A stretch of 64,000 nt of DNA from an uncultured Mediterraneibacter sp. (lineage in GTDB: Bacteria; Bacillota; Clostridia; Lachnospirales; Lachnospiraceae), in assembly GCA_944377745.1 (NCBI GenBank), contig CALWFV010000084.1:1-64000 (forward strand). Reading direction: 5' to 3'. Made by a program: the position numbers and the translations under genes. Shown piece by piece: positions 36,125 through 44,810 of this stretch. The notes under the pieces were generated by a model that saw only the letters and a list, made by a program, of their open reading frames with translations, ran no database searches and had not been told where the DNA came from. The stretch's first letter is position 1. Every line of letters begins with the position of its first letter.

Positions 36125-37219
36125 CTATCTCCCGGATTTTATCTTTGAATATACCATCGGCATCATTTTTTGGATCATATAAACAGCTCTTCCCATACTA
36201 AGGCATAGAAGAGTATTCCTGGTCCGCAGCACCGTGATCAGAACAGATAGCGCGCGGCTGTCCTCAGCCCTTGACACGTCGATCAGATCATTGAAAAGTC
36301 TGTCATCAAACAATTTTCTGCACCATCCCGCCCTTTCGGCATGTCCCATCCCTGACCTTCTGTCACAGTTTCTCTGCATTGCCGAAAGGATATATCTCGC
36401 ATACAGACCGCCCAGGATCTCTTTTACTTCCTCTGTACAGATCCCCCAGTCCACATACTGTTCAAACAGCATCTGGATCCGCCTTCTATGAAACTTAAAG
36501 TAATCCCGAGTGAACTCATTGGTCAGATTCGCCTCCATGCGTTTTGCATAGTGATACGGACAGAATGCCAGGATATTGAGCGTATCGATATCCATACAGT
36601 ACTCTACGTTAAATTTGATATCTTCGATAAATTTCGCCTCGTTATAGTCCGCGAAACGGAACCCTCCTCTTCTCAGGTATTCCAGATCATAGACCTTATT
36701 CCAGGGATAGCCGTACAGAGTTTCCCTTTCCAGGCGGATCATCTCCGGGCGCAGTTCTTCTTTCGTCCGGAAATATTTTTCTTCGTGGCAGATAACATGG
36801 CTGTACTGAAAATGGCTCTGCTGGTCAAAGTACTCCTCCGCAAGGCCGAAGATCACCATCTTCGCAGGATTGATATCCAGCGATTCCTTTACTTTTTGAA
36901 GCAGATCAGGATCAACTCTGTCATCAGCATCCGCAAGCCACAGATAGTTTCCCCTCGCTTCTTCGATCCCTCTGTTCCTTGCAGCGCTGACCCCTCTGTT
37001 TGTGTCCATCGAGAGAAGACGTATCCTTCTGTCCTCTTCTGCCACCTTCTCTATGAGCGCTGCGCTTCCGTCTGTGGAGCAGTCGTTTACCGCGATCAGT
37101 TCCCAGTCCGTAAATGTCTGTTTCCGTATGCTGTCGATCATCCTGCCGATATAGTGCTCACAGTTATATACCGGCATCACAATACTGAAAAACGGTTTTT
37201 CCCCTTCTCTCATATCCAT
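36125..37219 (-). CDS. Family 2 glycosyltransferase
   Basis: A 364-aa GT2. FSIVMPVYNCEHYIG, AVNDCSTDGS and WLADADDRVDPD (acidic metal motif near residue 95) are seen in order. NRGVSAARNRGIEEARGNY confirms the family. The C-terminal 130 residues are predicted helical without membrane spans. It sits 19 nt downstream of a GT4 and 4 nt upstream of the ligase/polymerase gene. The donor is unknown. Confidence 0.87.
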   Translation of the reverse strand: MDMREGEKPFFSIVMPVYNCEHYIGRMIDSIRKQTFTDWELIAVNDCSTDGSAALIEKVAEEDRRIRLLSMDTNRGVSAARNRGIEEARGNYLWLADADDRVDPDLLQKVKESLDINPAKMVIFGLAEEYFDQQSHFQYSHVICHEEKYFRTKEELRPEMIRLERETLYGYPWNKVYDLEYLRRGGFRFADYNEAKFIEDIKFNVEYCMDIDTLNILAFCPYHYAKRMEANLTNEFTRDYFKFHRRRIQMLFEQYVDWGICTEEVKEILGGLYARYILSAMQRNCDRRSGMGHAERAGWCRKLFDDRLFNDLIDVSRAEDSRALSVLITVLRTRNTLLCLSMGRAVYMIQKMMPMVYSKIKSGR

Positions 37220-37238
37220 TCTGTCCCGCTTCCCCCTC

Positions 37239-38459
37239 TTACTTTTTCAGAAGTGTTTCTATAAGGCTCACTATTTTCCGGTAGGATTTGGGGCGGTCAA
37301 ACTGCTCCTCCGCGATCTGTCTGGCTCTTTTTCCCATCTCCAGGCATATGTTCTTATCACGGTACAGTCTTTCCACTGCATCTGCAAGGACATTCACATC
37401 CTCCGGTTCAATGTTGATCCCGAATCCGTCGTGCTCTACCTTTGCCCGAAATTCCGGGCTCATACACGTATTGATCATAGGCTTTCCGGCGGCCAGATAA
37501 TCACCGATCTTTGTGACAATGCTCTGCGGCGCCTTTCTCACGAAAGAATTGACCAGGATGTCTGAAGCCTTCAGGTACGCCGCCATCTTATCATACGGTG
37601 CATATCCGACGAATTCAACACTGGAAATGTTTCTTGATAAAGCAAGTTCTTCCAGCTCATCTTTCATGGGCCCCCCGCCCAGGATCTTGAATTTTATCTC
37701 TGTTCTTCCTCTTTTTAAGAGTTCCTCCGCCGCCAGCACCATTGTCCGGATATCATAACTTGTCCCGATGGTTCCGGCATAGGACACCCAGAATTCTCCC
37801 TCAGATTTCCGGACTTCATCCCTGTTCTTCTCAGCGCCTTCATCAAACTCTTTTAATTCATTCCCTACATAGACAGTCTCCCGCGGGATCGGACGATCCT
37901 GAGCCTGAAACGGTCTGTCCCTGTATTCATCGGACGTGCCTATCACACCGGAGACCAGACGATATACTTTCTCTGCGTCCCGCTTCAGTGGATAAAACAG
38001 GATATCGCTCACCACAGGGATATCCAGAACCATCCGCATCGCCTCGGGCCACAGATCATTGACGTCTGCGACAAAAGGAATCCCTTTCTTTTTCGCGAAT
38101 TCCGCTGCCGCCAGGGCGACGTCGTTGGGCGGGATCTCCGCGTAAATCAGATCGTAACCCCCTTCCTTCTCAAGAAAAGCCCTCAGGTTCTTTGCCGCGG
38201 CAGCATGACTTCGTACTCTGCGCAAATCTATATTTTTCTTATACCCCGGCTCATAGATAAATTTGATCCCGAATTTATAGTGATCCTTTCTGATCTTATC
38301 CAGATCTCTCTGCGCTTTCTCCCAGTGCTGAAATGTGGTCGTGATCAGATCCACCTGATATCCAGCATCTGTGAGAAACTCGCAGATATAGCGGAATCTC
38401 GTATATCCTTTTTCGTCGTTCAGGCGCACGCCCATGGTAACAACTGCGATCTTGTACAT
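37239..38459 (-). CDS. Family 4 glycosyltransferase
   Basis: A 406-aa GT-B enzyme. It has YKIAVVTMGVRLNDEKGYTR at the start and VDVNDLWPEAM, then WVSYAGTIGTSYDI and FKILGGGPMKDELE in the C-terminal domain. The ATG at 38459 was chosen, with AGGAG about 10 nt upstream; the longer frame to 38501 runs into an inverted repeat. The VNDLWPEA motif is common among WbuB-type transferases that add an N-acetylamino sugar next to the first sugar. Confidence 0.82.
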   Translation of the reverse strand: MYKIAVVTMGVRLNDEKGYTRFRYICEFLTDAGYQVDLITTTFQHWEKAQRDLDKIRKDHYKFGIKFIYEPGYKKNIDLRRVRSHAAAAKNLRAFLEKEGGYDLIYAEIPPNDVALAAAEFAKKKGIPFVADVNDLWPEAMRMVLDIPVVSDILFYPLKRDAEKVYRLVSGVIGTSDEYRDRPFQAQDRPIPRETVYVGNELKEFDEGAEKNRDEVRKSEGEFWVSYAGTIGTSYDIRTMVLAAEELLKRGRTEIKFKILGGGPMKDELEELALSRNISSVEFVGYAPYDKMAAYLKASDILVNSFVRKAPQSIVTKIGDYLAAGKPMINTCMSPEFRAKVEHDGFGINIEPEDVNVLADAVERLYRDKNICLEMGKRARQIAEEQFDRPKSYRKIVSLIETLLKK

Positions 38460-38486
38460 ATTCTGATAACTCCTGATCATTTTAGA

Positions 38487-38544
38487 TAACAGTTCAGCCA
38501 TAAGACTGGGTGCGGTTTTACGAATAGCGCGGACTGAACTGTTA
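38487..38544. repeat. 11-bp perfect inverted repeat in an operon gap
   Basis: TAACAGTTCAG (38487-38497) and CTGAACTGTTA (38534-38544) flank a 36-bp loop in the 103-bp gap between the sugar transferase and the GT4 gene. In the transcript it could form a stem just before the GT4 ribosome site. There is no T-run, so it is not a typical terminator. Confidence 0.7.
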
Positions 38545-38562
38545 CTATTTGGTTTTCTTTTT

Positions 38563-39264
38563 CTATCGGATCACGGCAAACACCGTGTCGATCATCACTT
38601 TGATATCCCCGAAAATACTGAATTTCTTCAGATAATCCAGATTGTATTTCATTTTTTCCGGAAGAATATACCTGACGTAAATCGCGTCCACTGTCCCTGC
38701 TTCCTCTTTCAGGTATTTCTCCATTATCTCGTCTTCATCCTTATAGGCAATGCTTGTCCTGGACGTGATCCCCGCTGGGAGCAGAAGTGTCGCGAACATC
38801 TCATCTGAATAGGCATCCACATACTTCTTCACCTCTGGTCTTGTCCCCACAAAGCTCATATCTCCGCTGATCACGTTGAAAAGCTGTGGGAGTTCGTCCA
38901 GCCTGCATTTTCTCAAAAGATTTCCCATGCGGGTGATCCTGCTGTCCCCAGCTGTAGTGACCGCCGGGCCTTTTTGATCCGCGTCCGCGACCATAGTCCG
39001 GAATTTGAAGATCCGGTACTCTTTTCCATATCGGGTGATTCTCTTCTGGCGGAAAAATACCGGACCTCTGCTGTCTGCTTTAATGCAGGCAGCGAGGATC
39101 AGCATGACAGGTGAGAGAATCAGTGTCAGGATCAGTGCCATGAGAAGATCCATTCCTCTCTTCAGCACAAGATCCCCCTGTCTTTTTCTCAGAACATCAT
39201 AGTATGGTCTTACCTTCTGGTTTTTCATACATTCCGGAAGCTGATCCCATTTCCTGAATCCCAT
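38563..39264 (-). CDS. Bacterial sugar transferase, short initiating type (PglC/EpsL-like)
   Basis: A 233-aa monotopic sugar-phosphate transferase with a single hydrophobic hairpin (about residues 40-60) and the catalytic core: KFRTMVADADQKGP, RKCRLDELPQLFNVISGDMS and FVGTRPEVKKYV. The ATG at 39264 has GGGAG 9 nt upstream. An alternative GTG at 39303 does not. Short enzymes of this kind commonly use UDP-diNAcBac or GalNAc/GlcNAc derivatives. The dehydratase and aminotransferase genes just upstream fit an amino-sugar donor. Confidence 0.85.
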   Translation of the reverse strand: MGFRKWDQLPECMKNQKVRPYYDVLRKRQGDLVLKRGMDLLMALILTLILSPVMLILAACIKADSRGPVFFRQKRITRYGKEYRIFKFRTMVADADQKGPAVTTAGDSRITRMGNLLRKCRLDELPQLFNVISGDMSFVGTRPEVKKYVDAYSDEMFATLLLPAGITSRTSIAYKDEDEIMEKYLKEEAGTVDAIYVRYILPEKMKYNLDYLKKFSIFGDIKVMIDTVFAVIR

Positions 39265-39326
39265 AATTTTTCTCCCTGTTTTACCGTGTGTTTTTGCAGG
39301 CACTGTACTGTTGCTTATACAGAAAG

Positions 39327-40535
39327 CTATACTCCCGCTGATTCTTTAAACATCTTGATCACATACTCCTGCTGCTCGTCTGTCAGGCACGTGTGGAGGG
39401 GCAGTGTGATCTCATTTTTAAACTGGGCGTATGCATTCGGATAATCCCCGATATTAAATCCCAGATTTTTATACGCTGTCAGCAGCGGCAGCGGCTTATA
39501 GTGCACATTGGCTGCAACTTCCTTCTCCGCTATCTGCGTGATGATCTGATTGCATTCCTCTCTTGTCTTCCCGGTGAGGCGGGTCAGATAGAGATGGCCG
39601 CTTGAACTCCAGGTATCTCCATAATGTTCCAGCACCTGTACTTTATCGCTCTTCAGCTCCTCATCATACCGTCCGATGAGCTCTCTCCTCCTTTTGAGGA
39701 TCCCGTCATAGCGCTTCATCTGCGCCAGGCCGATGGCAGCCTGGAGATCTGTCATATTACATTTATAAAGAGGCGCGACGATATCATATTCCCACGCCCC
39801 CGCCTTCGTCTTCGCCAGAGCGTCCTTGGACTGCCCGTGAAGAGAATAGAGCATGTACTCTCTGTAGAGTTCTTCGCTGTCAACCCCTGAATTTTCGACT
39901 TTTTTCGACCAGGTCACTGCTCCCCCTTCCGCCGTAGTCAGATTCTTTACGGCATGAAAAGAAAAACAGGTAAAATCCGCAATCTGACCGCACATCTTTC
40001 CGTCTCTGGACGCGCCGAATGCGTGAGCCGCGTCCGCAAGGACCAGGATGCGCCCCAGCGCCTCCTGTCTCTCATTCGCCGGGCGGAATAAAGGTTTCTT
40101 CTCCTCCGCGATCTTAAATATCTCATCATATCTGGAATAGGCGATCCCGGCAAGATCAACACAGATCACTGCCTTCGTCCGCTCTGTCACGGCCTTCTCC
40201 ACCTCTGCCGGATCCATCTCAAAGCTTCCCGGCAGGGTGTCCACCAGGACCGGCGTGGCTCCCACATGACAGATCACACTGCACGTTGCCGTATACGTGT
40301 ATGCCGTAGTGATGACCTCATCGCCCGGACCGATCCCCATGATCCGAAGGGTCATCTCCATACACGCAGTCGCTGATCCGAGGCAGACCGCTTTTTCTGT
40401 CCCGCACAAGGCGGCAATCCCGCGCTCGAATTCCTTCGTGCGCGGGCCTGTTGTGATCCAGCCGCTGCGCAAAGCCGCAGCGACCTCCTGTATTTCTTCT
40501 TCTGTAATATCCGGTGGTGAAAATTCAACTCTCAT
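39327..40535 (-). CDS. PLP-dependent sugar aminotransferase (DegT/DnrJ/EryC1/StrS)
   Basis: A 402-aa aminotransferase. The catalytic Lys is in SFHAVKNLTTAEGG (about residue 205), the PLP phosphate-binding GSATACMEM lies near residue 55, and the LADAAHAFGA stretch supplies the Asp to the pyridine nitrogen. It overlaps the dehydratase by 4 nt. Acting on UDP-4-keto-6-deoxy-GlcNAc from that enzyme, it would give a UDP-4-amino-sugar as in bacillosamine synthesis (inference). An insert of about 25 residues after VDLAGIAYSRYDE is longer than in PglE-type enzymes. Confidence 0.85.
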   Translation of the reverse strand: MRVEFSPPDITEEEIQEVAAALRSGWITTGPRTKEFERGIAALCGTEKAVCLGSATACMEMTLRIMGIGPGDEVITTAYTYTATCSVICHVGATPVLVDTLPGSFEMDPAEVEKAVTERTKAVICVDLAGIAYSRYDEIFKIAEEKKPLFRPANERQEALGRILVLADAAHAFGASRDGKMCGQIADFTCFSFHAVKNLTTAEGGAVTWSKKVENSGVDSEELYREYMLYSLHGQSKDALAKTKAGAWEYDIVAPLYKCNMTDLQAAIGLAQMKRYDGILKRRRELIGRYDEELKSDKVQVLEHYGDTWSSSGHLYLTRLTGKTREECNQIITQIAEKEVAANVHYKPLPLLTAYKNLGFNIGDYPNAYAQFKNEITLPLHTCLTDEQQEYVIKMFKESAGV

Positions 40536-42526
40536 TTTGCCGCCTCCTTATCTTTCGGACCGTTATACGCAACAGTATGAGCCAGAAAAGCGCTTGGAAG
40601 TTCTGGATTGTGATCCGGGAACTCATCGTGCAGACTTTCCTGTATCTTCTTATCCCTCTCAATATCCGCCTCCCGCAGATGGTAAGTAGGAACGATTTTG
40701 TGTACGATCTGCTTCATTTCCTTTGTCTCCGCGTACGCTTCTCTGTACAGATCTTCCAGATCTCTCACAAACTCATCTTCATCGAATTCGATCGGTTTTC
40801 CGATATGGATCAGCTCATTCTCCGTCTCCTGCAGTCCTTCCTCGTCCATAAGGAGTTCTTCATACAGTTTTTCTCCCGGACGCAGGCCGGTATATTTGAT
40901 CTCGATATCCCGATCCGGCACAAATCCGGAGAGCTGGATCAGGTTTCTTGCCAGATCTGCGATCTTTACCGGCTGTCCCATGTCAAGGACAAAGATCTCT
41001 CCTCCTTTTGCGCTGGCTCCCGCCTGAAGGACGAGGGACACCGCCTCAGGTATGGTCATGAAATATCTTATGATATCCGGGTGAGTGACTGTCACCGGCC
41101 CGCCCGCTTCGATCTGTTTTTTAAACAACGGGATCACACTTCCGTTGCTGCCCAGTACATTTCCGAAACGGACCGCCACGAACTCTGTCTTAGAGTGATT
41201 GTTGAACATCTGGATGATCATCTCGCACATCCGTTTAGACGCCCCCATGATATTCGTCGGGTTAACTGCTTTGTCTGTGGAGATGAGCACAAATTTCTGC
41301 GTTCCAAACCGGTCCGCTGCCAGAGCCACTTTATAAGTTCCGAACACATTGTTCTTGATCGCCTCGTTGGGACTGTCCTCCATCAGCGGCACGTGCTTGT
41401 GAGCCGCCGCGTGATAGACAATATCCGGCCTGTACTCAGCGAAGACACTGTTCAGTTTCCTCCCGTTTCTCACGGATCCGATCAGTACCACAAGATCAAG
41501 ATACGGATATTTTGCCCTCAGCTCCTGCTGGATCTCATAGGCATTGTTCTCATAGATATCAAATATGATGAGCTGTCGTACGCCGTTTGCCGCAATCTGG
41601 CGGCAGAGCTCGCTTCCAATGCTCCCGCCTCCGCCTGTCACAAGCACCACCTTGTCGGACACATAACGGCCGATCTTCTCTGTAGTAATCTGGACCGGTT
41701 CCCGGCCAAGGAGATCCTCAATCTCCACGTGGCGCAGCTTCGATACTGTAACGTCTCCATTTACAAGCTGATACACTCCCGGGAGGATCTTCAGGTCGCA
41801 GTTCGGTACTTTCTGACAGATCTCAAGGATCTTCCTCTGCTCCGCTTTGCTGGCGCTGGGGATTGCGATGATGATCTCCGTAATCCCGTATTTCTGTGCA
41901 TTTTCAAGAATTGAGTCTCTTCCCCCCACGACTTTCACGCCGTGGATATAGGTTCCGTGCTTTCTCGGATTATCGTCTATGATACAACAGAGTTTGGAGT
42001 CCAGCTTTGTGCTCAGTTCCAGCTCTTTCATGACCACATTGCACGCTTCCCCGGCGCCGATGATCATCGTGTTCCGCATATGAGCCCCGTGCAGATTGCT
42101 CCGGTAAAGGAGACGGATCAGGCGGTATGAGAAGCGGCTCAGACAGGTCAGCAGGAACAGCGCTGCTCCATACAGCACAAAATAGCTTCTGTAGATCGGG
42201 CGGTATGTCAGATAGTAGCCCAGAACATTGAGGAGCATACATACCGCACACGCTTCGATGATATTGACAAGTTCTTTTATACTGGCATATCTCCACAGGC
42301 TGGTATACAGCTTAAATATGGCAAATACGATCAGCGTCGCGATCGTATTCGGAATCACCAGTTCCTTCACCGAAGTATAATACTCGATCGGGATATCAGC
42401 CAGATACATGTTAAATCTGATCCAAAGCGCAAGAAATGAACTGATATTGATAAATACAATGTCCAGCAATACCAGAAATACTTTATATATAACTGAAAGG
42501 TCCCATTTTCTAATCCACTTTTTCAT
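40532..42526 (-). CDS. UDP-N-acetylhexosamine 4,6-dehydratase, membrane type (CapD/PglF/FlaA1 family)
   Basis: A 664-aa protein. Residues 1-130 carry four membrane segments. A CoA-binding-like Rossmann domain follows (MIIGAGEACNVV near 155), then the SDR catalytic domain with VLVTGGGGSIGSELCRQI at about residue 293 and VNPTNIMGASKR (Met replaces Tyr in the Y-x3-K motif, as in PglF/CapD). FKKQIEAGGPVTVTHPDI is also conserved. It makes UDP-4-keto-6-deoxy-GlcNAc or a related sugar. It is the second gene of the right operon. Confidence 0.9.
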   Translation of the reverse strand: MKKWIRKWDLSVIYKVFLVLLDIVFINISSFLALWIRFNMYLADIPIEYYTSVKELVIPNTIATLIVFAIFKLYTSLWRYASIKELVNIIEACAVCMLLNVLGYYLTYRPIYRSYFVLYGAALFLLTCLSRFSYRLIRLLYRSNLHGAHMRNTMIIGAGEACNVVMKELELSTKLDSKLCCIIDDNPRKHGTYIHGVKVVGGRDSILENAQKYGITEIIIAIPSASKAEQRKILEICQKVPNCDLKILPGVYQLVNGDVTVSKLRHVEIEDLLGREPVQITTEKIGRYVSDKVVLVTGGGGSIGSELCRQIAANGVRQLIIFDIYENNAYEIQQELRAKYPYLDLVVLIGSVRNGRKLNSVFAEYRPDIVYHAAAHKHVPLMEDSPNEAIKNNVFGTYKVALAADRFGTQKFVLISTDKAVNPTNIMGASKRMCEMIIQMFNNHSKTEFVAVRFGNVLGSNGSVIPLFKKQIEAGGPVTVTHPDIIRYFMTIPEAVSLVLQAGASAKGGEIFVLDMGQPVKIADLARNLIQLSGFVPDRDIEIKYTGLRPGEKLYEELLMDEEGLQETENELIHIGKPIEFDEDEFVRDLEDLYREAYAETKEMKQIVHKIVPTYHLREADIERDKKIQESLHDEFPDHNPELPSAFLAHTVAYNGPKDKEAAK

Positions 42527-42555
42527 AAACTTTTACCAACCTTATTTTACAGTCT

Positions 42556-42585
42556 CCAGACGGGACCCTCTCCCGCCTGGTTTTT
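42556..42585 (+). terminator. Terminator-like hairpin facing the plus strand
   Basis: CCAGACGGGA (42556-42565) pairs with TCCCGCCTGG (42571-42580), one wobble, followed by TTTTT. The T-run is only on the plus strand, opposite to the genes on both sides. It may stop antisense transcription, or act as a simple stem in the minus-strand message between the LCP gene and capD. Confidence 0.5.
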
Positions 42586-42599
42586 CTGTGCAAAAGCCG

Positions 42600-44294
42600 C
42601 TACTCTGTGGCAGTCCCCTCCAGAGTATCTCCATTCTCCACCTTGTCAATCGCTTCTTTGATCGCGTCGACAGAAGCCTGATCCGGCTGCATTACGTACA
42701 GCGGAGCACCGGAGTAGGAGTAACAGTACTGACTGTCTCCTGTTCCCTCTGCCGCCATGGATGTGATGTTCCAGGACACGCCGTCCGAGAGCTGGGTCTT
42801 GATCAGTTCCTGGATCTGCGATTCCGACATATTCGTCTCCACGTTTCCACTGACGCTGTTCAGTATCCCGTTGGCTCCCGTGAGGATCGCCGGTGAAACC
42901 ATCTTCTTGATCATGGCGGTGATAACAGCCTGCTGATCCTTCCCTCTCTGGTTGTCCCCTCCTGGTACATTCTGACGCTCTCTGGAGAATGCAAGCGCCT
43001 CCTCACCGTTAAAATGATTTGTGCCCTGAACTACATTGACCACTCTTCCCGAATCGCCGCTTGTTGTGAATGCGTATTCAGATTCCACATCCACGCCTCC
43101 GAGCGCATCCACGATCTCGATCAGGGATGTGAAATTGACTCTCGCGTAAAACTGTATCTCTGTATCGTAGAGCTGCTCCAGCGTAGACATGGATGCATCC
43201 ACACCATAGATTCCCGCATGGGTCAGCTTGTCTTTCTGACCTCCGGACACTCCCGGGATCTCCACGTAATAATCTCTCGGCGTTGTCACGAGAAGGATCT
43301 GATGGCTGACCGGATTTACAACAGCAATGATGTTCACGTCGCTGCGGCTGTTTGTCTCGATCGGACCAAACACATCGATTCCGCTGATATACACACTGAA
43401 GGTTTCATCCTGTACCGCCACGTCCACCGACTGGTCTTCCACTTCACTTCTGATACTGTGTGAGTAGATTATCTTTGTATTCTGGCTGTATCCCTCAAAG
43501 GCCTCTTCCAGAATACCGGTATAACCCTCATTATAGATGATCGCGTCCACTTCACCATTATGAAGGGCCTGAGCCTGTTCTGCGAGACTGTCGTATTCCT
43601 CCGTTGCAATATCACTGCCGAGTTCGCTGTTGATGGCTTCTACAGTCTGGGTGATTTGATCCCCGTTCATGGAATACTGGACACCGAAGGTGTAGTCCGC
43701 CGCATCCTGAATCGACTCTGCCGGATCATCTGTCATGACTGCCACAACAATATTATCCAGCTCATAATCACCGCCGGAAATGTTGGAAATCGTTCCGCTT
43801 GTCTTAAACAGGAAATAGGAACCGATGATCAGTATGATCGTTATGAACACACTGATGATCTTTCCAGTGATCGCATTCTTCTTTGAAAAAAACTGACTCA
43901 CCAAAATGATTAGCCAGAAGAGGAAAAGAAGAATGCCAATCGCACCCAGGTAACTGTTCGGCAGCATGTTGAGCACAAAGAGTCCTGCCATAAATACAAT
44001 CGTTGCGATCAGCTGGATCACCGCTATGACAAGTCCCACATTCCTGCTGATCTTGTTTTCATGTCTTTCTTCGTATACCGCGCCGGAATTTTTTCGTCCT
44101 CGTCCGCTGTTTCCGCTCTTTGCTCTGCCATACTCGGTGCTACGTGCGCCTCTCCCGTATGCCGACTGAGAGGAGGATCTTTTCTTTACCGGCTGTTTCC
44201 TGCCGCTGGCTGAACTCCCCGGCCCCGAACCGGAAGGTTTACGCCGTTGTGCCGGTTTCTTCCCTCTGCGCTGTATATCATCTCTCTGACTCAT
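42600..44294 (-). CDS. LCP-family protein (LytR-CpsA-Psr), polymer-wall ligase candidate
   Basis: A 564-aa membrane protein. The first 80 residues are basic and Ser/Gly-rich (cytoplasmic), followed by three membrane segments (about 85-170). Residues about 175-290 resemble a periplasmic solute-binding fold, and the LCP domain follows with VNPVSHQILLVTTPRDYYV, GGVDVESEYAF and EALAFSRERQNVPGGDNQRG (conserved Arg/Asp for pyrophosphate binding). LCP enzymes attach undecaprenyl-linked polymers to peptidoglycan. It is the first gene of the right operon, so it likely anchors that polysaccharide. Confidence 0.88.
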   Translation of the reverse strand: MSQRDDIQRRGKKPAQRRKPSGSGPGSSASGRKQPVKKRSSSQSAYGRGARSTEYGRAKSGNSGRGRKNSGAVYEERHENKISRNVGLVIAVIQLIATIVFMAGLFVLNMLPNSYLGAIGILLFLFWLIILVSQFFSKKNAITGKIISVFITIILIIGSYFLFKTSGTISNISGGDYELDNIVVAVMTDDPAESIQDAADYTFGVQYSMNGDQITQTVEAINSELGSDIATEEYDSLAEQAQALHNGEVDAIIYNEGYTGILEEAFEGYSQNTKIIYSHSIRSEVEDQSVDVAVQDETFSVYISGIDVFGPIETNSRSDVNIIAVVNPVSHQILLVTTPRDYYVEIPGVSGGQKDKLTHAGIYGVDASMSTLEQLYDTEIQFYARVNFTSLIEIVDALGGVDVESEYAFTTSGDSGRVVNVVQGTNHFNGEEALAFSRERQNVPGGDNQRGKDQQAVITAMIKKMVSPAILTGANGILNSVSGNVETNMSESQIQELIKTQLSDGVSWNITSMAAEGTGDSQYCYSYSGAPLYVMQPDQASVDAIKEAIDKVENGDTLEGTATE

Positions 44295-44445
44295 TTATAT
44301 TCAAACCCTTTCTCATCTTTTCTTTTATAGTATTATGCCGCTGTCCATCCAGCTCACAAGAAGAACGCCGGACAGCATCCTGTTTCTGGTAACACGCTCT
44401 TTCTATATTAGCATTTTTCGATTTATTTCGCAACAAATCCGGGTA

Positions 44446-44474
44446 ATTATAATGATTTCTTAAATATTGTTTAA
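44446..44474 (-). promoter_or_regulatory. Possible promoter of the right polysaccharide operon
   Basis: Minus-strand TATAAT (complement of 44446-44451) with a poor -35 (TTAAAC, 44469-44474) at 17 bp. It would give a leader of about 145 nt before the LCP gene. The rest of the 44295-44558 gap holds no gene. Confidence 0.4.
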
Positions 44475-44558
44475 ATATCTTCCCCATTTTCTTCACTTTT
44501 AAAACCATTTTCACAAATACCTTTGAGCCATATCTTTAGAAAAATTTATAAAAATCTA

Positions 44559-44587
44559 TTGACAGAATCGAAATATATCTGTATACT
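44559..44587 (+). promoter_or_regulatory. tRNA-Arg promoter
   Basis: Perfect TTGACA (44559-44564), 17-bp spacer and TATACT (44582-44587), about 31 bp before the mature tRNA start. Confidence 0.9.
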
Positions 44588-44618
44588 ATATTTTGCTGTG
44601 AGAAAGACAGCAGGATAT

Positions 44619-44692
44619 GTGCGATTAGCTCAGCTGGATAGAGCGTCTGGCTACGGACCAGAAGGTCGGGAGTTCGAATCTTCTATCGCACG
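44619..44692 (+). tRNA. tRNA-Arg (anticodon ACG)
   Basis: A 74-nt cloverleaf. The acceptor stem GTGCGAT pairs with ATCGCAC plus a G discriminator. The D arm is AGCTCAGCTGGATAGAGC, the anticodon stem TCTGG/CCAGA encloses CTACGGA (anticodon ACG), and the T arm contains GTTCGAATC. CCA is not encoded. It has its own promoter and terminator and is transcribed against the surrounding genes. The wobble A is normally changed to inosine, reading CGU/CGC/CGA. Confidence 0.97.
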
Positions 44693-44698
44693 TAAGAA

Positions 44699-44729
44699 AA
44701 GGATGTTGCATAGTGCAGCATCCTTTTTT
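44699..44729 (+). terminator. Terminator of tRNA-Arg
   Basis: AAGGATGTTGCA pairs with TGCAGCATCCTT around TAG (one wobble pair), followed by a T-run. It begins 7 nt after the tRNA. Confidence 0.92.
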
Positions 44730-44752
44730 CTGAATATTACGACAATATTCGT

Positions 44753-44795
44753 AGAAAGTGCCAGGCACCTTTTCACTAGGTGCCTGGCACTTTCT
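44753..44795. repeat. Perfect 18-bp palindromic hairpin with GTGCCAGGCAC core
   Basis: AGAAAGTGCCAGGCACCT (44753-44770) and its exact reverse complement (44778-44795) flank a 7-nt loop. It lies between the tRNA terminator and the end of trpS, 16 bp from the trpS stop. Each arm itself contains GTGCCAGGCAC, a smaller palindrome. It looks like a REP-type intergenic element. It may also protect or end the trpS message, although no T-run follows on the minus strand. Confidence 0.8.
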
Positions 44796-44810
44796 TAAAG
44801 CAAATTCAGA

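Noticed and set aside
40514-41914. 466-codon open frame on the plus strand
   Set aside because: It lies opposite the CapD/PglF gene, which has clear catalytic motifs. The product is rich in His, Arg and Leu as expected for an antisense reading, and there is no ribosome site.
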